Of a DNA stretch of 64,000 nt, positions 54,782 through 64,000 are shown one piece after another (the first letter of the stretch is position 1; the number at the start of each line of letters is the position of its first letter). The notes under the pieces were generated by a model that saw only the letters and a program-made list of their open reading frames with translations, ran no database searches and had not been told where the DNA came from. The position numbers were made by a program, and so were the translations under genes. The DNA is from Erythrobasidium yunnanense (taxonomy: Eukaryota > Basidiomycota > Cystobasidiomycetes > Erythrobasidiales > Erythrobasidiaceae): assembly GCA_001600175.1 (NCBI GenBank), contig BCJC01000005.1, positions 414,471 to 478,470 on the forward strand, read 5' to 3'.

Positions 54782-55845
54782 ATGAGTCTGAACGATCCCA
54801 ACAAGCTTGCACGACGCCTATCCCGCGTAAAGCATATCGTCCTCGTTCTTTCAGGCAAAGGCGGCGTTGGCAAGAGCAGCATCAGCGTCCAGCTTGCCCT
54901 CTCCCTGCTCGCAGCGTCATCGACACAAAATGATGATGGATGTAAACCTACGAGGATTGGATTGCTCGATGTCGACCTTACGGGACCGTCTATACCGCGT
55001 ATGCTAGGGCTGGATGGAGCAGCCGTGCATCAGTCAGAAGACGGATGGGTGCCCGTCTATCTGCCATTACAACAGCAACAAGAAACATCTTCTACGACTG
55101 AGACGAGGAAGAACAACGATGAATTCAAAGTCATGTCGATAGGCTTTCTGCTCAAAGACTCAAGACAAGCTGTCATCTGGAGAGGGCCGAAGAAGTCGGC
55201 TATGATCAGGCAATTTCTAGCGGATGTCAGATGGGGCGATCTAGATTGGCTTGTGATAGATACTCCTCCAGGTACGTTACTCTCTTCCTTCGTTCACTCG
55301 CTCAAAAAGCTGAGATGTGTGATTGTTTAGGCACCTCCGACGAGCATATCTCATTACTAGAGAATCTGCTCCCCGCCATTCAATCCACCGGTACATCCAC
55401 GACCTTACACTCCATCCTCGTCACCACACCGCAAGCCGTCTCCTTATCCGACGTATCCAAAGAGCTCTCTTTCACGCGTCGTACAGGCTTACCCGTCCTA
55501 GGGTTAATCGAGAATATGTCAGGCTATATCTGTCCACACTGTGATGTGATACACAACATCTTCGGCAAAGGAGGCGGAGAGGAATTCTGTCGCTTAGAAT
55601 CAGAGAAAGCTATACGCGAGGGGAAACCGAAGAACGAGCAATTGAGGTTTCTGGGGAGGGTGCCGGTGGATAGTGAGTTTGTGAAAGTCGTAGATGGGCC
55701 GGAAAGTGGGATTGGGTTGTTGGAGAGATATAAGAAGACGGCCAGCTCCAAGATACTGCAGGAGATTTGTAGGACCGTGGTGGACCTCGTGGAAAGCCCG
55801 GAGCAAGAGGAAGCACCGAGTATAGAGGGTATCAAGATAGAGTAG
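54782..55845 (+). CDS. CFD1: Cytosolic Fe-S cluster assembly factor CFD1 (NUBP2)
   Basis: P-loop scaffold ATPase that, with NBP35, builds [4Fe-4S] clusters for cytosolic and nuclear proteins. The start at 54782 gives [31 protein letters not shown], the deviant Walker A with signature lysine. Then [67 protein letters not shown] (across the single intron near 55272-55330), [13 protein letters not shown], and the cluster-binding CxxC in [24 protein letters not shown]. About 330 residues, intact. The last 25 bases of its coding region resemble a segment upstream of the second F-box paralogue (57462-57486). Confidence 0.93.
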
Positions 55846-55922
55846 ATGTGCGAGATGTGAAGGTGTTGTTGCTACACTTTGACGAGAAATCGCATTTTCA
55901 TGCTTTGCTTCCGGACGACACG

Positions 55923-57204
55923 ATGGAAGGTCACGATGCAGCAAGAAACGTTACATCTCCCCCGAAGAAGTCTATGCCAGTCCTTCCTGAAGAAATCATC
56001 TACGAAATACTGTCTCATTGCACCGGATCCTTCTGGACTCAGAAGCGCCTTGCGGCCTTGTGTCTGGTTCAGAAAGGAGCGTGGCTCAGCGTGAGTTATG
56101 GTTCTCACCCTACTACGTATAGAGTATATCATTCTCATGGGACCGCGTCATCAGGCTGCGAGACGAGCGCTTTATCGAAAACTCACCCTTGGAAACGACT
56201 GGCGACAAGAGCGACTCTTACCATGTCTTTCTCTCAATCGAGACAATGCTTCCTTGGTACATAAGATCCATATGTCTGGTGATATTTACGTGCCCGACGT
56301 AGTCGCGGCCCTCCAGTGTCTTCCAGCTGTTAAAAAGGTCACTCTCATAAGTCTCAATCTTCCCCTGGATACTCAGCAAGATTTCTGCCAGGCCGTGGCT
56401 GCGCCTGCTCTGACAGCATTGTCGCTGCTTCATGTCCCGCATGACCTAGCGACTCAGATCCTCAAATTGGCGGCTCCGCAGCTGCGTCATGTTCATATTT
56501 GGAGCGTACGTCTCGATCTCTCAAGTGGATGGGAGCAAGACGATCAGTGGGACTTTGCTCGTCTTGAGCACCTCGAGCTCATCCTTCGAGAGGACTTTGG
56601 TTCTGCGGCTTTTCGACAATTGGTAGAAAGGCCTAGCAGTAGATTGAAGCACCTCAGACTACAGCACACAGGGACATACCCTTCTGCGTCACCCAGCACG
56701 ACGCGCTGGCATAAGTGCCACTTCGACAACCTGCACACCCTCCACCTCACGGGCCGTCAATTGAGCGTTATTGAGCGCCTCTTGATGCAATGCGTGAATG
56801 GCAAACTCCTGCATCTGTCAATAAATCATTACGACGAGCAATTCCTGACCGGCCCTCCTTATGTAGGCGGGAGCTCAGCCGCAGCGTTGCAGCTTCCGGA
56901 AGACAGAGCTAGATCTCTCTCCTTGCTTTCATCCTTTCCAAAATCCGTGCAGCATCTCGAGATCTTCGGCAGCCTCCCCTCAAGCTTGATATCCGGCCTT
57001 GCCGACCGCATAAGGCATGACCTAGGTTGGCTCCCGCAGCTGCAAAGGTTGCCTCGAATACGCAGCGTTCATTACGACTACGTCAGTGATCAACTGGACG
57101 CGTGGAAGAAGTCCCTTCTGGAGGGAGCGCAACGCCGAGGACTGCGATACAGCAGAGAGGAAGATGCTACATTCTTCGAGGTTCGCACAGCTGTTTCATC
57201 TTGA
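55923..57204 (+). CDS. F-box-like leucine-rich protein, tandem copy 1
   Basis: Begins 77 bases after CFD1. Exon 1 holds an F-box-like helix set: MPVLPEEIIYEILSHCTGSFWTQKRLAALCLVQKGAWLS. One intron joins this to AARRALYRKLTLGNDWRQERLLPCLSLNRDNASLVHKIHM and a long leucine-rich body with repeats such as KKVTLISLNLPLDTQQDFCQAV, ALTALSLLHVPHDLATQILKLAAPQLRHVHIW and RLEHLELIL. The start may be 55923 or the later ATG at 55974, which matches the starts of copies 2 and 3. Likely role is substrate recognition in an SCF ubiquitin ligase, by family analogy only. About 400 residues. Confidence 0.72.
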
Positions 57205-57461
57205 GATATTCTTCACTTTCATACTCGCGGCTGCGACTCCCGTCTACGCCAGACAATGGCATAGTCTCAAGGTCCGGGAGGAGCTACGGGTGATTCGATC
57301 TGTTCACATTCGCTGTACCAAACTATCAGAGAGGTTAGAAAATACGCTCGTCGTGTCTGTTGCTTCTTAGAAGCTAGGGAGATTCTCGGAGTACAATGAT
57401 ACTTTTCGCAAGAGACATGCGGGAGTGTAGATGCTGTGGCGTCAATACAGGAGAGGCTGGT

Positions 57462-57486
57462 TGTAGAGGGTATAAGGACAGAGTAG
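57462..57486 (+). repeat. Relic of the CFD1 3' end upstream of F-box copy 2
   Basis: TGTAGAGGGTATAAGGACAG and the following AGTAG match the end of CFD1 (TATAGAGGGTATCAAGATAG then AGTAG) with few changes. The following 5' leader sequences of copies 1 and 2 also match (CTTTGCTTCCGGACRACRCGATG). Confidence 0.6.
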
Positions 57487-57560
57487 AAGAGTGCTTTAGG
57501 CAGTTTTTCCTTTATTTCAGGGCGAAGTTGCATTTCACTTCTTTGCTTCCGGACAACGCG

Positions 57561-58882
57561 ATGACTGTCCTTAACCCAGAAAACACAGACAATAATCTCA
57601 ACAAACTACAAAGAAACATGCCTAAACTCCCTGAAGACATCCTCTGCGAGATTTTGAGTCACTGTACTCACTCTGGAGGCTACGGCTGGACCTACAAGGA
57701 GCTTGCCGCTCTATGCCTGGTTGACAAGGGAGTCTGGCTGGAGGTGTGTCGTGTCTTCATATCTCACGTAAGATCGACGAGTAATAGCAGCTGAATCCTT
57801 GCGGTCATCGTCCAGCGTGCGCGTCGAGCACTGTATTCGGAACTGGTCTTTTTCCGCAGGCGACAGATCGACCGTCTTCTCAATTGTCTTTCGCTCAGAC
57901 CGTCCAACCGTGCTCTAATACGGCGTGTCGAATGCGAAGGTGGCGCCCCTGCCTCCCCTAGCTTGGTCACCCTCGTGCGTTTGCTGCCTTCCTTGCAGGA
58001 TCTCGACTTGGTCGGTGTCGAGTGTGACTACCTACAGATTGGACACGGTAGGCAGCTAGGCCAGGCTATTGCAAGCCATAGCCTCAGAGCTTTGTCGCTT
58101 CAGTGGTTTCAGGAAGAAGGTCAAGGATTCGTACGCGAAGTACTGAAGATCGCCGCTCCTCATCTTCAGTCTTTGACGATAAACCATGTCGCTCGGACGG
58201 CTGGGACGATGACCGAGAATGGAACTTCATGCACCTGAAGGACCTCGACCTGGAGTGTTCGCAAATGCCATCAGCGGAAGCCTTGCATCAGCTGGTGGCA
58301 AGGAATAGTCGGCAACTTGAATATCTTCGGATTTCATATGGCGATGTGGACCTGGAAGTCGATAATGAGGCACACCACCGAGGGGCCTGGCAAAATTGCT
58401 ATTTTGACAATCTCAAAACATTACGTCTCGAATCCTTTCACATATCAATAGTACAGTCCCTACTCCAGACATGCTCCAATGATCGTCTCGAATCTTTGGT
58501 TATGATTGGGCTGAGGCGAGTCTGGGAGGAAGATAACCCGAACGGACCTGACAGCACTCGAGCCTGGGAATTAGACGACGAAGCGGATGTGCCCCTCTAT
58601 CTCACATTTTTTCGGGGTCTCCCGAAATCCCTCGCATACTTAGCCATCGTTTACGCGCGTGCTCCAAGCATACTGTCTCCGCTGTCCCAACTGTTAACAC
58701 AAGGCACAAAGTGGCTGCCACATCTAGAGGGTTTACCTGAAGTCTCTGTATGCGCACGCCATCCTGGAGCAGACAAGCGAGAAGACTTGAAGAAGATCGC
58801 TCTACAAGGCGCCTCCGTCAGAGGCCTGCAATTTACGCAATTGCAGGAGGACTGGTTCTTTCACTCGAGAGTACTCGAATAA
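57561..58882 (+). pseudogene. F-box-like leucine-rich protein, tandem copy 2, frameshifted
   Basis: Exon 1 reads MPKLPEDILCEILSHCTHSGGYGWTYKELAALCLVDKGVWLE, then an intron, then from 57816 RARRALYSELVFFRRRQIDRLLNCLSLRPSN and a leucine-rich stretch to AAPHLQSLTINHVA. Near 58185-58205 the reading frame changes: the continuing homology (SDGWDDDREWNFMHLKDLDLE) is in another frame. Copies 1 and 3 have about two more residues at this point (SSGWEQDDQW and SEGWEQDEDW), so a small deletion is the likely cause. No GT-AG pair there would rescue the frame. The downstream part stays open to 58882, so the damage may be recent, or a sequencing error. A truncated protein of about 200 residues may still be made. 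Confidence 0.65.
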
Positions 58883-59260
58883 AGTGGCCGAAGTACCGCG
58901 AACATACGTTTAAATGTATGTGCACGTCCTTTCAGGTCAGGAGGGAGCTCTGCTATGATGTACATATCGGGAACGGAGAAGATACTGGACTTCAAGGATG
59001 GCTATGCCAGATTGATTCTCTAGATGGTGCGGCTAGGAGATACTAAGTCTGTGAATCGCCTGGCGCGAGGCGACAGTCCGCAAGTAGCGGGTATTCAATC
59101 GCTATTCTAAAGTAGTAGACTAGTATCAGGTTCTCGCTGTGATCAGATGTTTCGAGTATGGAAAGCTTCGCCCAAGTCTTGTGCCTTCGTCCATGGCTCC
59201 ACTCGATACGGAGCTCCGAGAACCTTGAATCAGGTAGTCAGCAAGGGCGCATAACAAGCC

Positions 59261-60493
59261 ATGCCTGACCTCCCTGAAGACATCATCTGCGAAATCTTGA
59301 GGCATTGCCGGGGCCTCGACTGGAGCTACAAGCATCTTGCCAGGATCTGTCTTGTACAGCGAGGCGCTTGGCTAGACGTATGCACAATTCAGCATCTTCA
59401 TTGCTTGCAAGCTGAGTGTCAGTTGCAGCACGCCCGGCGAGCTCTTTATCGGGAGCTCCGGCTCGACTATCGCCATGAAGTCGACCGCCTGATCAGCTGT
59501 CTTTCCTTACGTCCAGAGAATGGCTCTCTCGTCCAGCACATCGTAGTCAATGGCGATGCCGCGCACGTCCCCAATACTATCACCTTTCTCCAATCCTTAT
59601 CAGGCGTTCAGCGAGTAACTTTCTTCGACTTCGAGCTCTTCCCTGGTACAGAACAGCAGAAGAATCTATGTCAGTCACTTGTAGGACCAAGCCTGGCGCA
59701 TCTGTCGTTGCAGATTCTTCCCAACGACTTCGTGACGGAAGTCATAAAGGCTGCGGCACCCTATCTTTACAGTCTAAGGGTATACAGGGCAGCACTGAGT
59801 GTATCAGAAGGATGGGAGCAGGATGAAGACTGGCATTTTCCGCACCTCGACAGCTTGGAACTCGATTATACAGGCGATATATCGGCGGAGACTTTCAGAC
59901 AGCTAGTTGTCAGGCCCAGCAGGAGACTCAGAAAGCTGCAGCTGACTTACGAATGCTCAAAATACGCTCTGACCTACGAAGAAACGCCTTGGCTACAATG
60001 CTCCTTCGAGAATCTGGAAAGCTTGCAACTTCAGCATTTCCACATGGACGTGGTCCAATGCATTTTGCAGCAATGTACGAACAACACACTTCGACAATTC
60101 ACTTTGACTGCCCTCGAGGCAGGCTTAGTCATAGATAGCGGCTTTCAGAGTTTAAGCACTTCTCCGCCTTCATATCTATCCCAAGGCGAGGAAGGAGACG
60201 ATCTAGCCTGCTTATCCTTCCTTTCCAATCTTCCGCCGTCTCTGCAGTATCTGCAAATACTCAAGTCCCACACGCCTGGACTCCTATCCCCCCTCTCATA
60301 TCTCCTCGCTCAAAGGCCGAATTGGCTTCCATGCTTAAAGCGATTACCTAGGATTACCGTTGCTAAGTGCAACACAAACGAAGACATCAGGCAATATCTC
60401 AAGCAGGCCGCCCTTGAAGCAGGTTCAGCGCGGAACTTGTATGCAACGGAGAGGGATCAGCAAAGCTTCTTCGGAGTGTCACAGGGGCATTAA
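59261..60493 (+). CDS. F-box-like leucine-rich protein, tandem copy 3
   Basis: MPDLPEDIICEILRHCRGLDWSYKHLARICLVQRGAWLD forms the F-box-like part. The frame is open throughout, but the intron seen in copies 1 and 2 is present too: 59378-59428, 51 bases, GTATGC to TTGCAG, stop-free. Removing it joins GAWLD to HARRALYRELRLDYRHEVDRLISCLSLRPENGSLV. The leucine-rich body includes VQRVTFFDFELFPGT, LAHLSLQILPNDFVTEVIKAAAPYLYSLRVY and HLDSLELDYTGDISAETFRQLV. About 390 residues after splicing. Appears intact. The array suggests a lineage-specific expansion of an SCF-like recognition protein; the target is unknown. Confidence 0.75.
   Translation: MPDLPEDIICEILRHCRGLDWSYKHLARICLVQRGAWLDVCTIQHLHCLQAECQLQHARRALYRELRLDYRHEVDRLISCLSLRPENGSLVQHIVVNGDAAHVPNTITFLQSLSGVQRVTFFDFELFPGTEQQKNLCQSLVGPSLAHLSLQILPNDFVTEVIKAAAPYLYSLRVYRAALSVSEGWEQDEDWHFPHLDSLELDYTGDISAETFRQLVVRPSRRLRKLQLTYECSKYALTYEETPWLQCSFENLESLQLQHFHMDVVQCILQQCTNNTLRQFTLTALEAGLVIDSGFQSLSTSPPSYLSQGEEGDDLACLSFLSNLPPSLQYLQILKSHTPGLLSPLSYLLAQRPNWLPCLKRLPRITVAKCNTNEDIRQYLKQAALEAGSARNLYATERDQQSFFGVSQGH
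59378..59428 (+). other. Stop-free 51-base intron in F-box copy 3
   Basis: Same position as the introns of copies 1 and 2; acceptor TTGCAG. Confidence 0.7.
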
Positions 60494-60873
60494 AAGGCAA
60501 CGTCTTGACAAGATGTCGAGTCACCAAATGTTACTCCATTCCTTCCATCGCGAAAGACAAAAGAAAGAAAGAAAGAAAGCGAGCGAATGACACAAGAAAT
60601 CTAGATAATGCCGCTGCCACAAGGAAGGCTATTCCTTCCGACCTATTCACACTGTATCTATAAACAAATCAAGCCCTACTTTAGCCTATGAACATGCTCT
60701 TGTAACCCTTCTTCCGACATCACGCCCAGACGTCCAAGTACCGTAACGTGATGTTCCATCGTCATTCTGTGTAGCGTTATCCAATCATAAAGCATCGTCA
60801 TTTCTCCCGTAAGATGCCTTGTCAAGCGTCCTTTCTCCTCTCGAGCCAAGCCTTGCTGCTCCTCACGAGTGCT
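60494..60873. other. Convergent intergenic region with AAAG microsatellite
   Basis: 380 bases; holds a short (AAAG)n run at 60560-60579 and nothing else recognised. Confidence 0.6.
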
Positions 60874-62908
60874 CTAGCATGGCAGTCCACCAGCGTAGAC
60901 GGCATTGCGTACCCTAGCCTCGATATGCACAGTGCTCGCCGGCAAGCTCTTGCTGTATTTCCTAACTTTTCTTCCTCCAGTAGGAGGGACCCAGTATTTT
61001 TCTGCCCTGACTTCCATGCTTCTGATAACGAACTCAGTTGCGATAGCTTTCTTCCTCGAGCTCAAGACGGGTGATGACGATGGAGAAGCTGATTTCGATT
61101 TTGGTTTCTTGGATGATTTCGGTTTGGGTGATGACGTCTCTTTGCGGACGGATAGAGGTAGAATGTCGACAAATGGATCTTCGCCGTTGATAGATGCATC
61201 GAAATGCAGATGCACAGCGTTTGAAGAGGTAGAGACGGCAGCTTTGGCTTCTACCAGAGTGATCGAGGCGGAAGCAGGCTGCGGAATGATGGTAGTCCAG
61301 TTACTGGAAGAGATGAGAGCATCGATGTCATTAAGATCGAATGGATCCACTTCGCTGCGGAGCTTGCTCTCGCAGTATGAAACGATGGGCTCTTCTGCCG
61401 ATTCTGGGCTGGGCCAGTCCGTGACTCTAGTCGATGGGTTTAGGACATTGGGAAGTGATGAAGATCGAGGTCGCATCGTACCATCGATGAGCGAGGCTCG
61501 AGGTGTCGAAGGTAGAGGAGGCAGAGCCTTGTTTGCGAACTCGAGTCTTTCCAACTCCTTCTGTGCTCTGGCTGCGATCCTTCTCCTCAGAGCCAGGGGA
61601 GCCAACAATAAGCTTGTCGACAAGACAGGTCTCTCCTCAAAGTCAATTGTACCATCATACATCTGCAGAGAAGCGTTCTCCAACCACTGCTCTTCCGCTG
61701 AGAGCTTTGGTGATGGGTCGGAAGGGGCCTTGGGAGAGGAGTGTTGGGAGAATAAGGCAGAGAAGGCGGCTTGTGCTGCTTTGTCGGACTTGGCAATACG
61801 CTCGCTGACGAGAGCTTGCGATGATGCGCGCACCATCGGAGCAGGGTACGCTTTCTCCGTAATGAGAGCTGAAGGGAGGAGGGCTTTGGTAGCTGGTTTG
61901 GTCTCGGTCGAAATAGTAGTGGATTGCTCTTCCAAGCTTTTGAACGCGTCCATCCAGCTTTCTTGTCTAGTATGAGCCTCACTACCAAAGCTGAGTACAT
62001 CTTCTACCCGAGGTGAAGTAGCAGCAGCCACCATAAGCGAGAGCTTATCCGAATCGTCATCCTCGACTTCGGGATCGATATACATGCCAAGCTTAGGTGA
62101 CCATTCGTCGTCGATGTCCTCGTCATGCTCTTCCTCCTCCTGCAGAGACTGTAGCTTGACAGAAGCTACAGATGGAGTCCGGGAAGGAGGGCTGCAGAAG
62201 GTTGCTATGGTTTGATCTTCGAAGAGTGAAGCGGGTTGCTGTCCATTGTGGACAGAGAGGCGAGTGAGAGGGATGCCTCTGACCAATGGCTCTCGTTTGC
62301 GAGGTGCAGGCGAAGGTGAGGGAGGGGAAGTCCGCTTGGAAGCCTTGACTGCGTTGACAGGAGTGACTGGGAATGCGTACTGATCCAGAGTAGCGATCTG
62401 AGGAGGTGTCTTGAAGGTTGGGAATGGGAAAGCTGAGCCAGCTGGATCTTTGAAAGGATCTTCTTGAACCGGCGTGATAGGCGAGTAGGTCGACTTAGGT
62501 GATGAAGTGCTTGAATAGGGAGAGTATGCAGATGGTGTAGTAGGCATCGACAGTGGAGAGCATGGTGAAGTGCATTCCGAGAGTAGAGGGCTTGGGAATG
62601 CAGAGCCAGGTCCATCGGGACTGTTGTAGTATCTATCCCACTCCATAGCGCCAGTGCAGCCGAAGTCACTGCTTGAACTGATGGTGCGGGAACGTGTCTT
62701 GAAGGCTCTTGTCAGCGAGACGTTGATGCGCGAAGAAGATGAGGGAGAGCCGAGCGTCCTTGCCAGAGGATGGTCGGAGGGCTGGAAGCAAGCAGGATAT
62801 TAGCAGACTGTTGCAGGCAGTAGAGACTATACGTACATCAGACTTTGAGCGAGGTTTTGTTGTGCATGCTGCCGCAACCGTTGAGACCAAATTGCGGAGA
62901 GCAGGCAT
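60874..62908 (-). CDS. Serine/proline-rich hypothetical protein
   Basis: Two exons, about 650 residues. Exon 1 from 62908 encodes MPALRNLVSTVAAACTTKPRSKSD and joins to PSDHPLARTLGSPSSSSRINVSLTRAFKTRSRTISSSSDFGCTGAMEWDRYYNSPDG. Most of the protein is low-complexity (Ser, Pro, Thr, acidic patches such as EEEEHDEDIDDEW). Two parts look more constrained: NASLQMYDGTIDFEERPVLSTSLLLAPLALRRRIAARAQKELERLE, probably helical, and the C-terminal KKAIATEFVIRSMEVRAEKYWVPPTGGRKVRKYSKSLPASTVHIEARVRNAVY. I do not recognise a family. Opposite-strand frames of up to 356 codons are shadows of its biased composition. Confidence 0.65.
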
Positions 62909-63626
62909 GTCGATCTTGTGCCTTGTTGAAGTGATGAAAGAGTAGAGGTGATGGTATACCTGTTGATGTGTTATTGAAGACTCGTCTTGATGAGTGTCCA
63001 GCAGGAGTAGCGAGATGAGACTGGAGAGATGGGAGCAGGCGGATGAACGAGGAAAGAGAGGTAGGCCTCCGCAGTAGGCTCTTTTTATACACGAGCAGAG
63101 CCAAAGAATGCAGCATCTTTTCAGACTGAGAATGCCAGATCCTCAAGACCTCGAGTACGCAGGAGGTGAAGCACGAAGAATGTTGGGCGCCCCTGTGTCC
63201 CATCGAGGGGCGCCCTTACATTTCAGTCGCAGTATGCAGGATCTTTCAGTACGCAGAATATGGATCAACGTGAATTATGGGAGGAACAGGACGTGAAATA
63301 TGCAGAGTCCGCCGAACCTTGCGAAGAAGCAGGGGAAGAGGAACGGCCAGACATCGTCGAGGCATCGCTTCTCGCACTCCTTCATACTCGAGATACTGCG
63401 TTCTAGTTGCGAATCATCGTTCATCTTCGTTCAGGCATTTCGTACTTGCGTATGTAGCAGCAAAGTCGGTCTTTTCAAGCAGCGAGCGACGCATTCGCAA
63501 TATTATTCAGTGTCAGTATATCAGCTTTAGCGTCTCGTGCGAACGTCTTGCTCTTTCTTGCGAACGAGTTGTCCACTTCCAAGCAGCGCGCTCGTTGCTT
63601 CTTGACCATCACGATACTCAAGCAAG
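62909..63626. promoter_or_regulatory. Divergent intergenic region before ARPC3 with palindrome
   Basis: About 720 bases between divergent genes. Contains a perfect 10-base inverted repeat (63185-63215). Short frames here lack family resemblance. Confidence 0.5.
63185..63215. repeat. Inverted repeat GGGCGCCCCT / AGGGGCGCCC
   Basis: Perfect 10-base arms at 63185-63194 and 63206-63215 with an 11-base spacer. Could form a GC-rich hairpin or be a protein-binding dyad. Confidence 0.85.
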
Positions 63627-64000
63627 ATGCCAGTGAGCAGGAATATCGCAGATTATACGTCTAACGAGAATGCTGCTGACGCTGTCCCGCCAGGCTTATC
63701 ACTCTGCGTACAACGATGACCCGCAGTACGGCGTCGTTGGCAACATGGCCCTCCTGCCTATACGAACCAGAGTTCGCGGTCCAGCACCTACGCCTGGTGT
63801 GCTACACTGCTCCTGAGATGTCAAGAAATGAAGCTGATGCTTTTGTCCCGGCTCCCAGAGGACCCCGCTCAAGCAGATATCATTGACGAGTCGCTCAACC
63901 TGTTTCGCGCAAACTCGCTCTTCCGCAACTTTGAGATCAAAGGAGCAGCAGATAGGACGCTCATCTACTTGATCCTGTTCATCTCGGACTGCCTGAATAA
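63627..64000 (+). CDS. ARC18: Actin-related protein 2/3 complex subunit 3 (ARPC3), 3' partial
   Basis: Subunit of the Arp2/3 actin-nucleating complex at cortical patches. A six-base first exon (ATGCCA, 63627-63632) splices to 63694-63796, AYHSAYNDDPQYGVVGNMALLPIRTRVRGPAPTP, then to 63859 onward, EDPAQADIIDESLNLFRANSLFRNFEIKGAADRTLIYLILFISDCLN, which runs off the window. All match the ARPC3 family closely. The tiny first exon is needed to supply the start Met. Confidence 0.93.

Noticed and set aside
60905-61975. 356-codon plus-strand frame
   Set aside because: Antisense shadow of the serine-rich hypothetical gene; repetitive composition and no family resemblance.
63108-63530. Short plus-strand frames before ARPC3
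   Set aside because: No conserved look; better explained as promoter and leader sequence.

Overview
The window is nuclear DNA of a fungus, most likely a basidiomycete. Most genes are cut by several 40-70 base introns, coding density is high on both strands, and the housekeeping set is fungal: PIF1, an ULS1-like SNF2 ATPase, a DNF-type flippase, POP5, ubiquitin-S31, RPL37, CFD1 and ARPC3. Genus and order cannot be fixed from this sequence. I saw no rRNA, tRNA, CRISPR array or recognisable transposon. Exon joins were read by eye.

Region 1 (1-2.0 kb) is the 3' part of a PIF1 helicase gene. Region 2 (2.0-19.4 kb) looks like a catabolic cluster for a phenolic acid: short-chain dehydrogenase, TRI12-type efflux pump, C2H2 regulator with a fungal transcription factor region, acetoacetyl-CoA synthetase, FAD-dependent aromatic hydroxylase, extradiol (catechol 2,3-dioxygenase-like) ring-cleavage enzyme, anion symporter of the Dal5 type, and an ACMSD-like decarboxylase. 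Three of its promoters are shared by divergent gene pairs. These three and the acetoacetyl-CoA synthetase promoter all carry GTGGGG, the hexamer that the simple zinc-finger code predicts for the cluster's own two-finger regulator.

Region 3 (19.7-38.98 kb) holds a hypothetical protein, a berberine-bridge-type flavin oxidase, mitochondrial ribosomal protein mL59, the ULS1-like SNF2/RING protein, a P4-ATPase, an Nnf1-like coiled-coil protein and POP5.

Region 4 (39.0-52.3 kb) is the most unusual part: DMT transporter, stand-alone MoeA, MobA-like guanylyltransferase, C2H2 factor, a second DMT transporter, and a molybdopterin oxidoreductase of the DMSO reductase family, nitrate reductase/formate dehydrogenase branch. 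Such enzymes use the bis-MGD cofactor, which MobA makes. Eukaryotes are generally described as lacking both MobA and bis-MGD enzymes. The genes here carry normal fungal introns, so this reads as a domesticated, horizontally acquired molybdenum system and not as contamination.

Region 5 (52.9-64 kb) has a divergent ribosomal pair (ubiquitin-S31 and RPL37), CFD1, three tandem F-box-like paralogues (the middle one frameshifted), a serine-rich hypothetical protein and the start of ARPC3.
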